The position numbers and the translations under genes are program-made. Below, piece after piece: positions 48,469 to 55,523 of a stretch of DNA of 64,000 nucleotides (its first letter is position 1; every line of letters begins with the position of its first letter). This DNA is from Phaeovulum sp. (GTDB lineage Bacteria; Pseudomonadota; Alphaproteobacteria; Rhodobacterales; Rhodobacteraceae), in NCBI RefSeq assembly GCF_030684035.1, contig NZ_JAUXPI010000043.1, forward strand, positions 1 through 64,000, written 5' to 3'. The notes beneath the pieces were generated by a model. The model made no database searches. It saw nothing but the letters and a program-made list of their open reading frames with translations, and had not been told where the DNA came from.

Positions 48469-49260
48469 TCAGGTGCTGCCAAGCGCCGAAAAAAGCCCGG
48501 TCAGCCGCCGCGCTTCGGCCCCGATCCCCCAAGGGGCATTGACGATGAACATGCCCGACCCGACCATGCCATGTGCCGCGCGGGCGGGTGCAAAGCGAAC
48601 CTCGTGGCGGAGCGCTTCGGGGTGGTTGGCCGAGAGGGCCGCGAGCATCGGCTGATGCGGCCCGCTTGCCAGGATCGGATACCAGAGCGCGATCACCCCG
48701 ACATTCCATTTGCGCGCGACACTGGCAAGGAACGGCGGCAGGGCTTCGTATTCGGCCTTCACCTCATAGCTCGGGTCGATCAGCAAGATGCCGCGGCGCG
48801 GGGTCGGCGGGGTGATGGAAAGTGCCATCTGCAACCCGTCGATCTGCTGAAAGATGCCGCCATGCGGGGCCATTGCGGTGCGAAGTGCTGCGAATTCGCG
48901 CGGGTGCAACTCGGCCAGCCGGATCGAATCCACCGGTCGCAAGAGCGTGGCGGCGAGCAGCGGCGAGCCGGGGTAGGCCGCGGGCCCATGGGCGGCGCGG
49001 GTCGCGGCGAGCGCGCGCGCATAGGGGTGCGCCGGGGCAAACCAGCCAAGCCGCTCGACGCGCGCGATGCCCTCGGCGGCCTCTCCGGTTTTCAATGCCT
49101 CGGGCGCGTCAAGCGCATAAAGCCCGCGCCCTGCGTGGGTTTCGATGTAGCTCAGCGGTTTGTCCTTGGCCGTCAGGTAGTCAAGCATGACCGCAAGCAG
49201 GGTGTGCTTGTGCACGTCAGCCAGATTTCCCGCGTGGTAGAGGTGTTGATAGCTCAGCAT
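48469..49260 (-). CDS. rlmJ: 23S rRNA (adenine-2030-N6)-methyltransferase
   Basis: Modifies A2030 of 23S rRNA. The 263-residue protein starts with the RlmJ hallmark MLSYQHLYHAGNLADVHKH and has YIETHAGRGLYAL (SAM motif I) and the catalytic LLIDPSYE (DPPY-like) motif, followed by VIALWYPI. It lies directly downstream of the CcsR-type hairpin array on the same strand, with about 70 bases between the last hairpin and ATG 49260 and no strong terminator. It may share transcripts with the ccaF1 locus. Confidence 0.93.
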   Translation of the reverse strand: MLSYQHLYHAGNLADVHKHTLLAVMLDYLTAKDKPLSYIETHAGRGLYALDAPEALKTGEAAEGIARVERLGWFAPAHPYARALAATRAAHGPAAYPGSPLLAATLLRPVDSIRLAELHPREFAALRTAMAPHGGIFQQIDGLQMALSITPPTPRRGILLIDPSYEVKAEYEALPPFLASVARKWNVGVIALWYPILASGPHQPMLAALSANHPEALRHEVRFAPARAAHGMVGSGMFIVNAPWGIGAEARRLTGLFSALGST

Positions 49261-49330
49261 CGGCGCGCTTTCGGGGTTCAGCCCCCAATGCCCTGCCCCA
49301 CCACGCCGCGCAAGCCCCGCAAATGTAAAC

Positions 49331-49364
49331 GGCGGCACCCCAGGGAGGAGGAGGGCGTGCCGCC
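49331..49364 (-). ncRNA. CcsR-type hairpin 8 (distal copy)
   Basis: Stem GGCGGCAC (49331-49338) / GTGCCGCC (49357-49364), then a C/C mismatch and two more pairs. The 12-base loop reads CTCCTCCTCCCT on the minus strand and contains the CCTCCTCCC nonamer. Last of eight, nearest rlmJ. Confidence 0.8.
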
Positions 49365-49374
49365 GCCATATCCT

Positions 49375-49400
49375 TGACCCCAGGGAGGAGGAGGGGGCCG
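49375..49400 (-). ncRNA. CcsR-type hairpin 7
   Basis: Weakest stem: CCCC (49378-49381) / GGGG (49394-49397), extended across an A/C mismatch. The 12-base loop again holds CCTCCTCCC on the minus strand. Confidence 0.65.
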
Positions 49401-49414
49401 ACGGATGGGTGCGA

Positions 49415-49443
49415 TGCCGTCCCGAGGGAGGAGGAGGGAGGCA
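49415..49443 (-). ncRNA. CcsR-type hairpin 6
   Basis: TGCC-(G)-TCCC (49415-49423) / GGGAGGCA (49436-49443), 8 pairs with one bulged base. The loop contains CCTCCTCCC on the minus strand. Confidence 0.75.
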
Positions 49444-49457
49444 CCGCAGCAACGATC

Positions 49458-49479
49458 AGCCCCGGGAGGAGGTGGGGCT
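49458..49479 (-). ncRNA. CcsR-type hairpin 5
   Basis: AGCCCC (49458-49463) / GGGGCT (49474-49479), 6 pairs. The 10-base loop is ACCTCCTCCC on the minus strand. Confidence 0.75.
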
Positions 49480-49522
49480 TTTCGCATCAACTTCAGGCTT
49501 CGCGGCCCGATGGTTTTGAAGT

Positions 49523-49556
49523 GCGGCGACCCCGGGGAGGAGGATGGGGCCGCCGC
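49523..49556 (-). ncRNA. CcsR-type hairpin 4
   Basis: GCGGCG-A-CCCC (49523-49533) / GGGG-C-CGCCGC (49546-49556): 10 pairs with one mismatch. Loop ATCCTCCTCCCC on the minus strand. Confidence 0.8.
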
Positions 49557-49566
49557 CTTCTGCACG

Positions 49567-49594
49567 AGATCCCCAGGGAGGAGGAGGGGGATCT
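49567..49594 (-). ncRNA. CcsR-type hairpin 3
   Basis: AGATCCCC (49567-49574) / GGGGATCT (49587-49594), 8 perfect pairs. The 12-base loop contains CCTCCTCCC on the minus strand. Confidence 0.85.
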
Positions 49595-49631
49595 TCGCGT
49601 CTCGCTCGGGCCTCGCGGCCCCTGTTCTTTT

Positions 49632-49667
49632 GGCGGCACCCCCAGGGAGGAGGAGGGGGGTGCCGCC
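49632..49667 (-). ncRNA. CcsR-type hairpin 2
   Basis: Strongest stem: GGCGGCACCCCC (49632-49643) / GGGGGTGCCGCC (49656-49667), 12 perfect pairs. The 12-base loop contains CCTCCTCCC on the minus strand. The outer eight pairs are identical to those of hairpin 8. Confidence 0.88.
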
Positions 49668-49677
49668 GTTTTCCCGT

Positions 49678-49700
49678 GGCCCTAGGGAGGAGGAAGGGCC
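49678..49700 (-). ncRNA. CcsR-type hairpin 1 (proximal copy)
   Basis: GGCCCT (49678-49683) / AGGGCC (49695-49700), 6 perfect pairs. The 11-base loop TCCTCCTCCCT on the minus strand contains the nonamer. It begins 11 bases after the stop codon of the DUF1127 gene. Confidence 0.85.
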
Positions 49701-49711
49701 GGGAAGGAAAC

Positions 49712-49936
49712 CTATTTGCCGCCCTTGCCGTAGGCCGCCTCGATTGCCACGCGGGTGATCATCGAGCGGGGAATGCCAAGGTCGGTGAGTTCGCGGCTAG
49801 AAAGCGCGCCGAGTTCGCGCAGCGTCTGACGAAAGACCTTGCGGCGCTGGCGCGCCTCGCCGAGCCTGGCGAAGAGTGCGGCAGCGCGGTCGGCAAGGCC
49901 GAGATCGACGTTGATGTTGCCAAGTGCAAAGGCCAT
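49712..49936 (-). CDS. ccaF1: DUF1127 protein, CcaF1-like (CcsR-associated)
   Basis: A 74-residue basic protein whose C-terminal half (RQRRKVFRQTLRELGALSSR, ELTDLGIPRSMI) is a DUF1127/YjiS domain. In Rhodobacter sphaeroides the DUF1127 gene ccaF1 (RSP_6037) is cotranscribed with the CcsR1-4 sRNAs, and its product binds RNA and affects their maturation. Here the gene likewise lies immediately upstream of a series of CCTCCTCCC-loop hairpins on the same strand. CGGAG precedes ATG 49936, and a heat-shock-sigma-like promoter lies about 55 bases further up. Orthology is inferred from domain plus context. Confidence 0.88.
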   Translation of the reverse strand: MAFALGNINVDLGLADRAAALFARLGEARQRRKVFRQTLRELGALSSRELTDLGIPRSMITRVAIEAAYGKGGK

Positions 49937-49990
49937 GTTCTGGCTCCGTCTGCTGTTCCGGGGTGCGAGTGGTATTCGCTGTTGGGGCTA

Positions 49991-50018
49991 ACATGGGCAA
50001 AATGCTGCACTTGCACAA
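49991..50018 (-). promoter_or_regulatory. Putative RpoH-type promoter of the ccaF1-CcsR locus
   Basis: On the minus strand TTGTGC (50018-50013) is separated by 15 bases from CCCATGT (49997-49991). The -10 part resembles the sigma-32-type CCCATnT, and the -35 keeps TTG. Transcription would begin near 49984, about 48 bases before the start codon. The R. sphaeroides locus is RpoHI/RpoHII controlled, which fits. By-eye match only. Confidence 0.45.
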
Positions 50019-50185
50019 TAGGGCGCGAGATCAATGCTGCCATGCGGAAATTGCATAACGGTTACTGACCTAATTTGGGCTTACCCCGCGGCATTTGCCC
50101 AAATCTTACGCGGGTTTGTGATGAACTCTTGCACTTCGGCACATTCGCGCCAGTGTAGGCAGTGTCAATCGCGGCGGAGCGTCAC

Positions 50186-51244
50186 ATGACTGTCAAAAAG
50201 GAAGACGTGCTGGCGGCGCTGGCAGGGGTTGCGGCACCCGGTGGCGGCACGCTGACCTCGCGCGACATGGTGCGCGCGATGGGGGTAGAGGGTGGTGTGG
50301 TGCGCTTCGTGCTCGAAGCCGAATCGGCGGCCGAGGCGAAGTTGCTTGAGGCGCAGCGCCCCGAAATAGAGGCACGTCTGCGGGAATTGCCGGGGGTCAC
50401 CAGCGTTTCGATTGCCACCACCGCGCAGGCAGCAAGCCCGCCGAGCCTGAAAATCGGCGGCCATCCCGCGCCGCAGGCCGGTCCGCAAGCGATCCCCGGC
50501 GTGGCGCGGGTGCTCGCGATAGGCTCCGGCAAGGGCGGGGTCGGCAAATCCACCGTCGCCTCGAACCTGGCGGTAGCGTTGGCGCGGGCCGGGCGGCAGG
50601 TGGGTCTGCTCGACGCCGATATCTATGGGCCAAGCCAGCCGCGCATGATGGGGGTCAGCCGCCGCCCCGCCAGCCCCGATGGCAAGACCATCATTCCGCT
50701 TGTCGCGCATGGCGTCACGATGATGTCGATAGGGCTGATGCTGCGCGACGGCGAGGCGGTGATCTGGCGCGGGCCGATGCTGATGGGGGCGATGCAGCAG
50801 ATGCTGGGGCAGGTGGCCTGGGGCACGCTCGATGTGCTGATCGTCGATCTGCCGCCGGGCACGGGCGACGTGCAGATGTCGCTGGCGCAAAAGGTGCCGG
50901 TTTCCGGCGCGCTGGTGGTTTCCACCCCGCAAGACGTGGCGCTGATCGATGCGCGCCGCGCGCTCGACATGTTCGCCAAGCTCAAGGTGCCGGTGGTCGG
51001 GTTGATCGAAAACATGTCCACCTATGTCTGCCCCAATTGCGGGCATGAGGCGCATCTTTTTGGCCACGGCGGCGTCGCGGCAGAGGCGGAAGCGCTCGGC
51101 CTGCCATTCCTTGGCGAATTGCCGCTTGATCTGGCGGTGCGGCTGGCGGGCGATGCGGGCACACCGATCGCGGCGGGCGAGGGCCCGGTCGCTGATGCCT
51201 ATGCGCGGCTTGCCGCCGCTCTGGTCGCGTCTGGCGCAGCCTGA
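50186..51244 (+). CDS. apbC: Mrp/ApbC-family P-loop ATPase, Fe-S cluster carrier
   Basis: A 352-residue cytosolic ATPase implicated in iron-sulfur cluster delivery. The N-terminal ~75 residues form a MIP18/DUF59-like domain. Walker A is the deviant IGSGKGGVGKSTVASNLA (K121), switch I DADIYGPSQPRMMG, Walker B VLIVDLPPGTGDVQ, and the bridging-cluster motif is CPNCG (in MSTYVCPNCGHEAHLFG). ATG 50186 has a CGGAG site 6 bases upstream. Divergent from ccaF1 over a ~250-base shared upstream region. Confidence 0.93.
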   Translation: MTVKKEDVLAALAGVAAPGGGTLTSRDMVRAMGVEGGVVRFVLEAESAAEAKLLEAQRPEIEARLRELPGVTSVSIATTAQAASPPSLKIGGHPAPQAGPQAIPGVARVLAIGSGKGGVGKSTVASNLAVALARAGRQVGLLDADIYGPSQPRMMGVSRRPASPDGKTIIPLVAHGVTMMSIGLMLRDGEAVIWRGPMLMGAMQQMLGQVAWGTLDVLIVDLPPGTGDVQMSLAQKVPVSGALVVSTPQDVALIDARRALDMFAKLKVPVVGLIENMSTYVCPNCGHEAHLFGHGGVAAEAEALGLPFLGELPLDLAVRLAGDAGTPIAAGEGPVADAYARLAAALVASGAA

Positions 51245-51550
51245 GCGGGTTTGGCGGCGCGGTCCGGGAAAAACCGGGATCGGTTGCGCAGGCTACCCAG
51301 AAAACGAATCACCAGACGGCGATTCTTCGGCTGTCCGCTAAAATGTTCTCTTTATGTTTCTGAAACGCCGCGCCCATTAGCGCCGCAAGCTGAAAAAAGT
51401 GGCCTCGGCATGGGAATGGACCGGCGGGCCACGGTTTACCATATCTAGTGGCACGTTTTAGGCTGACCGCTACCCTTGCTGAAAAATCCGCTTTCGGCGG
51501 CACAATCTCTTGTTTTCGCAGGGGCCCGTGCACCAGATTTGCCGCATTGC
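51245..51550. other. Gene-free stretch between apbC and the dcw promoter
   Basis: About 300 bases without a credible gene. AT-richer segments occur at 51335-51365 and 51455-51515. I see no terminator with a U tract for apbC and no RNA gene; RNase P RNA, which can lie near here in other genomes, was looked for and is absent. Confidence 0.5.
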
Positions 51551-51594
51551 CCCATAAAATCCTGTTGCTTCCCATAAATTCCCACGTTATCCCT
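51551..51594 (+). promoter_or_regulatory. dcw promoter overlapped by MraZ boxes
   Basis: CCCA (TGGG on the other strand) occurs at 51551, 51571 and 51581, with degenerate CCT at 51561 and CCC at 51591, giving exact 10-bp periodicity. This is the TGGGN-N5 direct-repeat operator bound by MraZ in other bacteria. A sigma-70-like promoter is embedded: TTGCTT (51565-51570), 17 bases, TATCCC (51588-51593). MraZ binding would cover both elements, implying autorepression. Confidence 0.72.
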
Positions 51595-51599
51595 TGTTC

Positions 51600-51807
51600 A
51601 TCGAGAAGGCGGGCTCAAAGGGACGCAGATCCCAAAGGCGAAAAGACTAGCAGGTTTCATACAGGCACCCGACTTTCACGAACCAAGAGATCCGGCGCGC
51701 GAGCGAGCAGACATCCCCCCAGGTGGCGCGCGCAGTCGGACATACCCAGCGATGGGACGAGGGCGGCGGATCGGGCAGTGGCAGCGGCCCGACCGCCGTT
51801 TCTCTTT
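51600..51807 (+). ncRNA. upsM: UpsM-like sRNA from the mraZ 5' leader
   Basis: The leader between the promoter and mraZ ends in a strong intrinsic terminator at 51764-51807, so transcription starting near 51600 would yield an RNA of about 208 nt. In R. sphaeroides the abundant sRNA UpsM (~206 nt) arises by premature termination in exactly this position. Sequence similarity to UpsM was not checked; the call is from position, length and terminator. The 5' end is predicted. Confidence 0.72.
51764..51807 (+). terminator. Intrinsic terminator within the mraZ leader
   Basis: CGGCGG-(A)-TCGGGC (51764-51776) pairs with GCCCGA-CCGCCG (51787-51798): 12 pairs with one bulged A, loop AGTGGCAGCG, followed by TTTCTCTTT. 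It lies 33 bases before the mraZ start, so only read-through transcripts express the dcw genes. Confidence 0.85.
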
Positions 51808-51840
51808 GAAGCGGGGCCGAAAACGAAGGAGCGCGGGCCC

Positions 51841-52344
51841 TTGGCACGCAGGTTCAGAGGCTCGGAGACGTTCAAGGTCGATGCGAAGGGTCGCGTTTCG
51901 ATCCCCGCAGCCTTTCGTCGCGTGATCGAAGCCTGCGACCCCGACTGGGTTCCCGGCAACCGCCCCAACATCGTGCTGGTCTATGGCCCCGAGCGCCAGA
52001 CCTGGCTTGAGGTCTTTACGATCAAGGCGATCGAGGAGATTGACGAAGAAATCGAGCGGATGCAGCGCAACTCGTCCGACCGTCTGCAACTTGAAGAATG
52101 GATGCACGGCCAGGCGCAGGAATTGCAGATCGATGACGATGGCCGCCTGGTGTTGCCGCAAAAGCTGCGTGACAAGATCGGGCTTGAAGGCGAAGCCTTC
52201 TTCATCTCGGCGGGCGATTATTTCAAGATCTGGAAGCCCGAGACCTATCAGGCACATTACGCAGCACGCCAGCGCCGCCTTTCCGAGCAATACCCCGAAG
52301 ATTTCGACCCGCGCAGCCTTCTGCCCGGCCGACCGAGGGGGTAG
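51841..52344 (+). CDS. mraZ: Transcriptional regulator MraZ
   Basis: A 167-residue AbrB-like ring-forming DNA-binding protein that represses the dcw cluster. Two repeats are visible: RRFRGSETFKVDAKGRVSIP, then AAFRRVIEA; and ELQIDDDGRLVLPQKLRDKI with GLEGEAFFISAGDYFKIWKP. No ATG or GTG fits; the start is TTG 51841 (LARRFRGSE, matching family MxRRFRG) with AAGGAG 9 bases upstream. Its predicted operator lies ~250 bases upstream. rsmH starts 3 bases after its stop. Confidence 0.92.
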   Translation: MARRFRGSETFKVDAKGRVSIPAAFRRVIEACDPDWVPGNRPNIVLVYGPERQTWLEVFTIKAIEEIDEEIERMQRNSSDRLQLEEWMHGQAQELQIDDDGRLVLPQKLRDKIGLEGEAFFISAGDYFKIWKPETYQAHYAARQRRLSEQYPEDFDPRSLLPGRPRG

Positions 52345-52347
52345 GCG

Positions 52348-53325
52348 ATGGCCGCCCCCGCAGATGCCCCGCACATTCCGGTTCTGATCCGCCCGTTGAT
52401 TGCCGCGGTGGCCCCGGTTTCGGGCGTTTGGCTTGATGGCACCTTCGGTGCAGGCGGCTATGCGCGCGCGCTGCTCGATGCCGGGGCCGATACCGTGATC
52501 GGCATCGACCGCGACCACAGCGTATTCGCGCTGGCGGCACCCTGGGCTGCGGCCTACGGGGATCGGCTGCGGCTGGTCGAAGGCACATTTTCCAACCTCG
52601 ACAGCCTCGCGGCCACAAAGCTTGACGGCGTGGTGCTCGACCTCGGCGTTTCCTCGATGCAGATCGACCAGCCCGAGCGCGGGTTTTCATTTCTGCGCGA
52701 TGGCCCGCTTGACATGCGCATGGGTGCCGAGGGGCCGACGGCGGCGGAACTACTGAACCAGGCTTCAGAAGCGAGGATCGCCGACATCCTCTTTCACTAT
52801 GGCGAAGAGCGCGCGGCGCGGCGCATTGCGCGCGCCATCATCGCGGCGCGGCCGCTGGCCCGAACCACCGATCTGGTCGCGGTCATTGAACGTTCTCTGC
52901 CGCGCGCCAAGCCGGGGCAAAGCCACCCCGCAACGCGCAGCTTCCAGGCGATCCGCATCTGGGTGAACGACGAGTTCCGGCAGTTGATCGAGGGGCTGGA
53001 GGCTGCCGAGCGCGCGCTGAAACCGGGCGGCTGGCTGGCGGTGGTCAGCTTCCATTCGCTTGAAGACCGGGTGGTGAAGCGGTTCTTGCAGGCGCGCGCC
53101 GGGGCCGAAGGGCAGGGCAGCCGCCACGCCCCGGCCCGCGCCCCGGTGGTGCCCGCATTCACCGATGTCTCCAAGGCAATCGGCCCGGACGCGGCCGAGC
53201 TTGCCGCGAACCCCCGCGCGAGATCCGCCAAGTTGCGGCTTGCACGCCGCAGCGCCGCCGCGGCCGCCCGCGCAGACCGTGCGAGCCTTGGGCTGCCGGC
53301 ACCTTCGCTGCAAGGAGAGCCCTGA
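52348..53325 (+). CDS. rsmH: 16S rRNA (cytosine-1402-N4)-methyltransferase
   Basis: Methylates C1402 of 16S rRNA (formerly MraW). The 325-residue protein has [23 protein letters not shown] motif [37 protein letters not shown] and [19 protein letters not shown] with [14 protein letters not shown], all diagnostic. The stop overlaps the ftsL ATG (TGATG). Confidence 0.97.
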   Translation: MAAPADAPHIPVLIRPLIAAVAPVSGVWLDGTFGAGGYARALLDAGADTVIGIDRDHSVFALAAPWAAAYGDRLRLVEGTFSNLDSLAATKLDGVVLDLGVSSMQIDQPERGFSFLRDGPLDMRMGAEGPTAAELLNQASEARIADILFHYGEERAARRIARAIIAARPLARTTDLVAVIERSLPRAKPGQSHPATRSFQAIRIWVNDEFRQLIEGLEAAERALKPGGWLAVVSFHSLEDRVVKRFLQARAGAEGQGSRHAPARAPVVPAFTDVSKAIGPDAAELAANPRARSAKLRLARRSAAAAARADRASLGLPAPSLQGEP

Positions 53326-53681
53326 TGCGCACGCTGCTTTCCGGCTTGGCGGTAGTGGCGGTGATGGGGCTGGCATTCTGGGCCTACCGCGAGAACTACC
53401 GCACCCAGACCGCGATATCAGAACTGACCCGGCTGCAATCCGAGATTGCCAGCCTTCGCGAGGGGCTATCGGTGCTCGATGCGGAATGGGCCTATCTCAA
53501 CCGCCCTGACAGGCTGCGGGCGCTGGTGGCGCTCAACTTCGAGCGGCTGGCGCTTTTTCCGCTGATGGCGCGGCAGTTTGGCGGGGTGACGCAGGTCGCC
53601 TATCCGCTGGCACCCGGCGGTCCGTTCAACCTTGATCTCGATCCGGTGGACGCGGTCTCGACGGGAAGGGGCAGGCCATGA
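53325..53681 (+). CDS. ftsL: Cell division protein FtsL
   Basis: A 118-residue single-pass protein: N-terminal helix (LLSGLAVVAVMGLAFWAYRE), then a periplasmic coiled coil (TAISELTRLQSEIASLREGL) and the YLNRPDRLRALV box. It bridges divisome subcomplexes with FtsB and FtsQ. Identified by position and topology, since FtsL sequences diverge. Overlaps both neighbours by 1-4 bases. Confidence 0.92.
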   Translation: MRTLLSGLAVVAVMGLAFWAYRENYRTQTAISELTRLQSEIASLREGLSVLDAEWAYLNRPDRLRALVALNFERLALFPLMARQFGGVTQVAYPLAPGGPFNLDLDPVDAVSTGRGRP

Positions 53682-55459
53682 TCCGCACACCTCTGCGCCC
53701 CCTCGCGCGGGTTCTGAGCGCCCGCGAGCGCGGCGAAAACCCCGATACGATCGAGCGTGAAAACCGCCGCCAGCGCCGCGAGGCGGTGTCTGACGCGGCG
53801 CGTGGCAGGGCCGAAATCAGGCTCCTGCTGCTGGGTGCTGCTTTTGTGGCGGGCTTTGCCACGATCGGCGTGCGGATGGCAGCACTTGCCGTCTCGCAGC
53901 CGATCGAGCCGCAGATTGCCTCGTCTGGCGACGCGATTCTGGCCAGCCGCGCCGATATTCTCGATCGCAATGGCAGGGTTCTGGCAACCAACCTGTTGAC
54001 CCATTCGCTTTATGCGCAGCCACAGGAAATGATCGACCCGGCGCGCGTTGCCCGCGAACTCGTGGTGATTTTTCCCGATCTTGATGCCGCCCGGCTGACC
54101 GCCGATTTCACCGGCTCGCGCAAGTTCATCTGGATCAGAAAGAAGATTTCGCCCGTACAGATGCAGGCGGTGCACGATATCGGCGACCCCGGCCTGTTGT
54201 TCGGGCCCCGCGAAATGCGGCTTTACCCGAATGGCGAGCTGGCCGCGCATGTGCTCGGCGGTGCCAGCTTTGGTCGCGAAGACGTGGCCAGCGCCGAAGT
54301 GGTCGGCGTCGCCGGGGTTGAAAAGGCGTTTGACGGCTGGCTGCGCGACCCCGCCAACAACGGAGCGCCGCTGCGCCTGACGCTTGATCTGACCGTGCAG
54401 GCGACGCTGGAAGAGGTGTTGGCCGATGGCATGAAGCTGATGAAGGCCAAGGCCGCGAGCGCGGTTCTGATGCATGTCGGCAGCGGCGAGATCATTGCCA
54501 TTGCCAGCTTGCCCGACTTCGACCCCAACGCCCGCCCGGTGCCGCCGACAACCGGCGAGGCGGGGGACAGCCCGCTGTTCAACCGCGCGGTGCAAGGGGT
54601 TTACGAGCTTGGCTCGACCTTCAAGGTCTTTGCCGTGGCGCAGGCGCTTGAACTGGGTCTGGTCACTCCCGCCACGATGATCGACACCCGCGGGCCACTG
54701 GTCTGGGGCAAGTACCGGATCAACGATTTTCACGATTACGGCGCGCGGCTGAGCGTGACCGACGTCATCGTCCAAAGCTCCAACATCGGTGCCGCGCGCA
54801 TAGCCATGCTGATCGGGGCAGAGCGGCAAAGGGCGTTCATGGATGCGCTCGGCTTTCTTTCCCCGACCCCGGTTGAACTGGCCGAGGCACCCGGTGCGCG
54901 CCCGCTTCTGCCTCCGAACTGGAGCGAGCTTTCGACCATGACCATCGCCTATGGCCACGGGCTTTCGGCCAGCCCGCTGCATCTTGCCACCGCCTACGCC
55001 ACCCTGGCCAACGGCGGCCATCGCGTGACCCCGACCCTGGTTCTGGGCGCAGCCCGGCCCGTGGGCGAGGCGGTGATCAGCCCGGCCAATTCCGAAGCGA
55101 TGATGTCGATGCTGCGCCAGGTGGTGACGCGCGGCACCGCGAGCTTTGCCGAAGTGCCGGGTTATGCGGTGGGCGGCAAGACCGGCACCGCCGACAAGCC
55201 CAAGCCCGGTGGCGGTTACTATGACGAAAAGGTGCTGGCCACCTTTGCCGCGGTGTTTCCTGCCCATGCGCCGGAATATGTGCTGGTGCTGTCGCTCGAT
55301 GAGCCGGTTGAGGATTCCGGGTCAGTGGATCGCCGCACCGCTGGCTGGACCGCGGTTCCGGTCGGGGCAGAACTTATCCGCCGCGCAGCGCCGCTGCTCG
55401 GCCTGCGCCCGACCTATGCGCCGGTTGCCGGTCCGGGGTTGAGCCTCGCGCGCAATTGA
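53678..55459 (+). CDS. ftsI: Peptidoglycan transpeptidase FtsI (PBP3)
   Basis: Septal class B penicillin-binding protein, partner of FtsW. The 593-residue protein has a cytoplasmic basic start, one transmembrane helix (~45-70), the PBP dimer domain (ILDRNGRVLATN) and the transpeptidase domain with catalytic S313 in ELGSTFKV, S367-S-N369 in QSSNIGAARI, and K501-T-G in GGKTGTADKP. ATG overlaps ftsL by 4 bases. Confidence 0.97.
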   Translation: MIRTPLRPLARVLSARERGENPDTIERENRRQRREAVSDAARGRAEIRLLLLGAAFVAGFATIGVRMAALAVSQPIEPQIASSGDAILASRADILDRNGRVLATNLLTHSLYAQPQEMIDPARVARELVVIFPDLDAARLTADFTGSRKFIWIRKKISPVQMQAVHDIGDPGLLFGPREMRLYPNGELAAHVLGGASFGREDVASAEVVGVAGVEKAFDGWLRDPANNGAPLRLTLDLTVQATLEEVLADGMKLMKAKAASAVLMHVGSGEIIAIASLPDFDPNARPVPPTTGEAGDSPLFNRAVQGVYELGSTFKVFAVAQALELGLVTPATMIDTRGPLVWGKYRINDFHDYGARLSVTDVIVQSSNIGAARIAMLIGAERQRAFMDALGFLSPTPVELAEAPGARPLLPPNWSELSTMTIAYGHGLSASPLHLATAYATLANGGHRVTPTLVLGAARPVGEAVISPANSEAMMSMLRQVVTRGTASFAEVPGYAVGGKTGTADKPKPGGGYYDEKVLATFAAVFPAHAPEYVLVLSLDEPVEDSGSVDRRTAGWTAVPVGAELIRRAAPLLGLRPTYAPVAGPGLSLARN

Positions 55460-55523
55460 CGCCTGCACCAGCGGCGGCGTAAATGCCTCGGGCGAGCAGA
55501 GGGCACAAGATAGGGGCGAGGCG

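Noticed and set aside
49331-49700. CRISPR array or minisatellite at the GGAGGAGG repeats
   Set aside because: Repeat core is only ~12 bases, spacing is irregular (27-63 bases), flanks form copy-specific inverted repeats, and no cas genes are near.
49374-49758. Plus-strand frames reading repeated Gly/Arg/Glu blocks across the hairpin array
   Set aside because: The repeat peptides are just translations of GGGAGGAGG; frames shift between copies and lack ribosome binding sites. The RNA-hairpin reading explains spacing and paired arms.
51245-51840. RNase P RNA gene upstream of mraZ
   Set aside because: None of the conserved RNase P RNA blocks is present; the region is explained by the leader sRNA and operator.
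53600-55267. Minus-strand open frame (555 codons) opposite ftsI
   Set aside because: Antisense to a gene with intact SxxK, SxN and KTG motifs.
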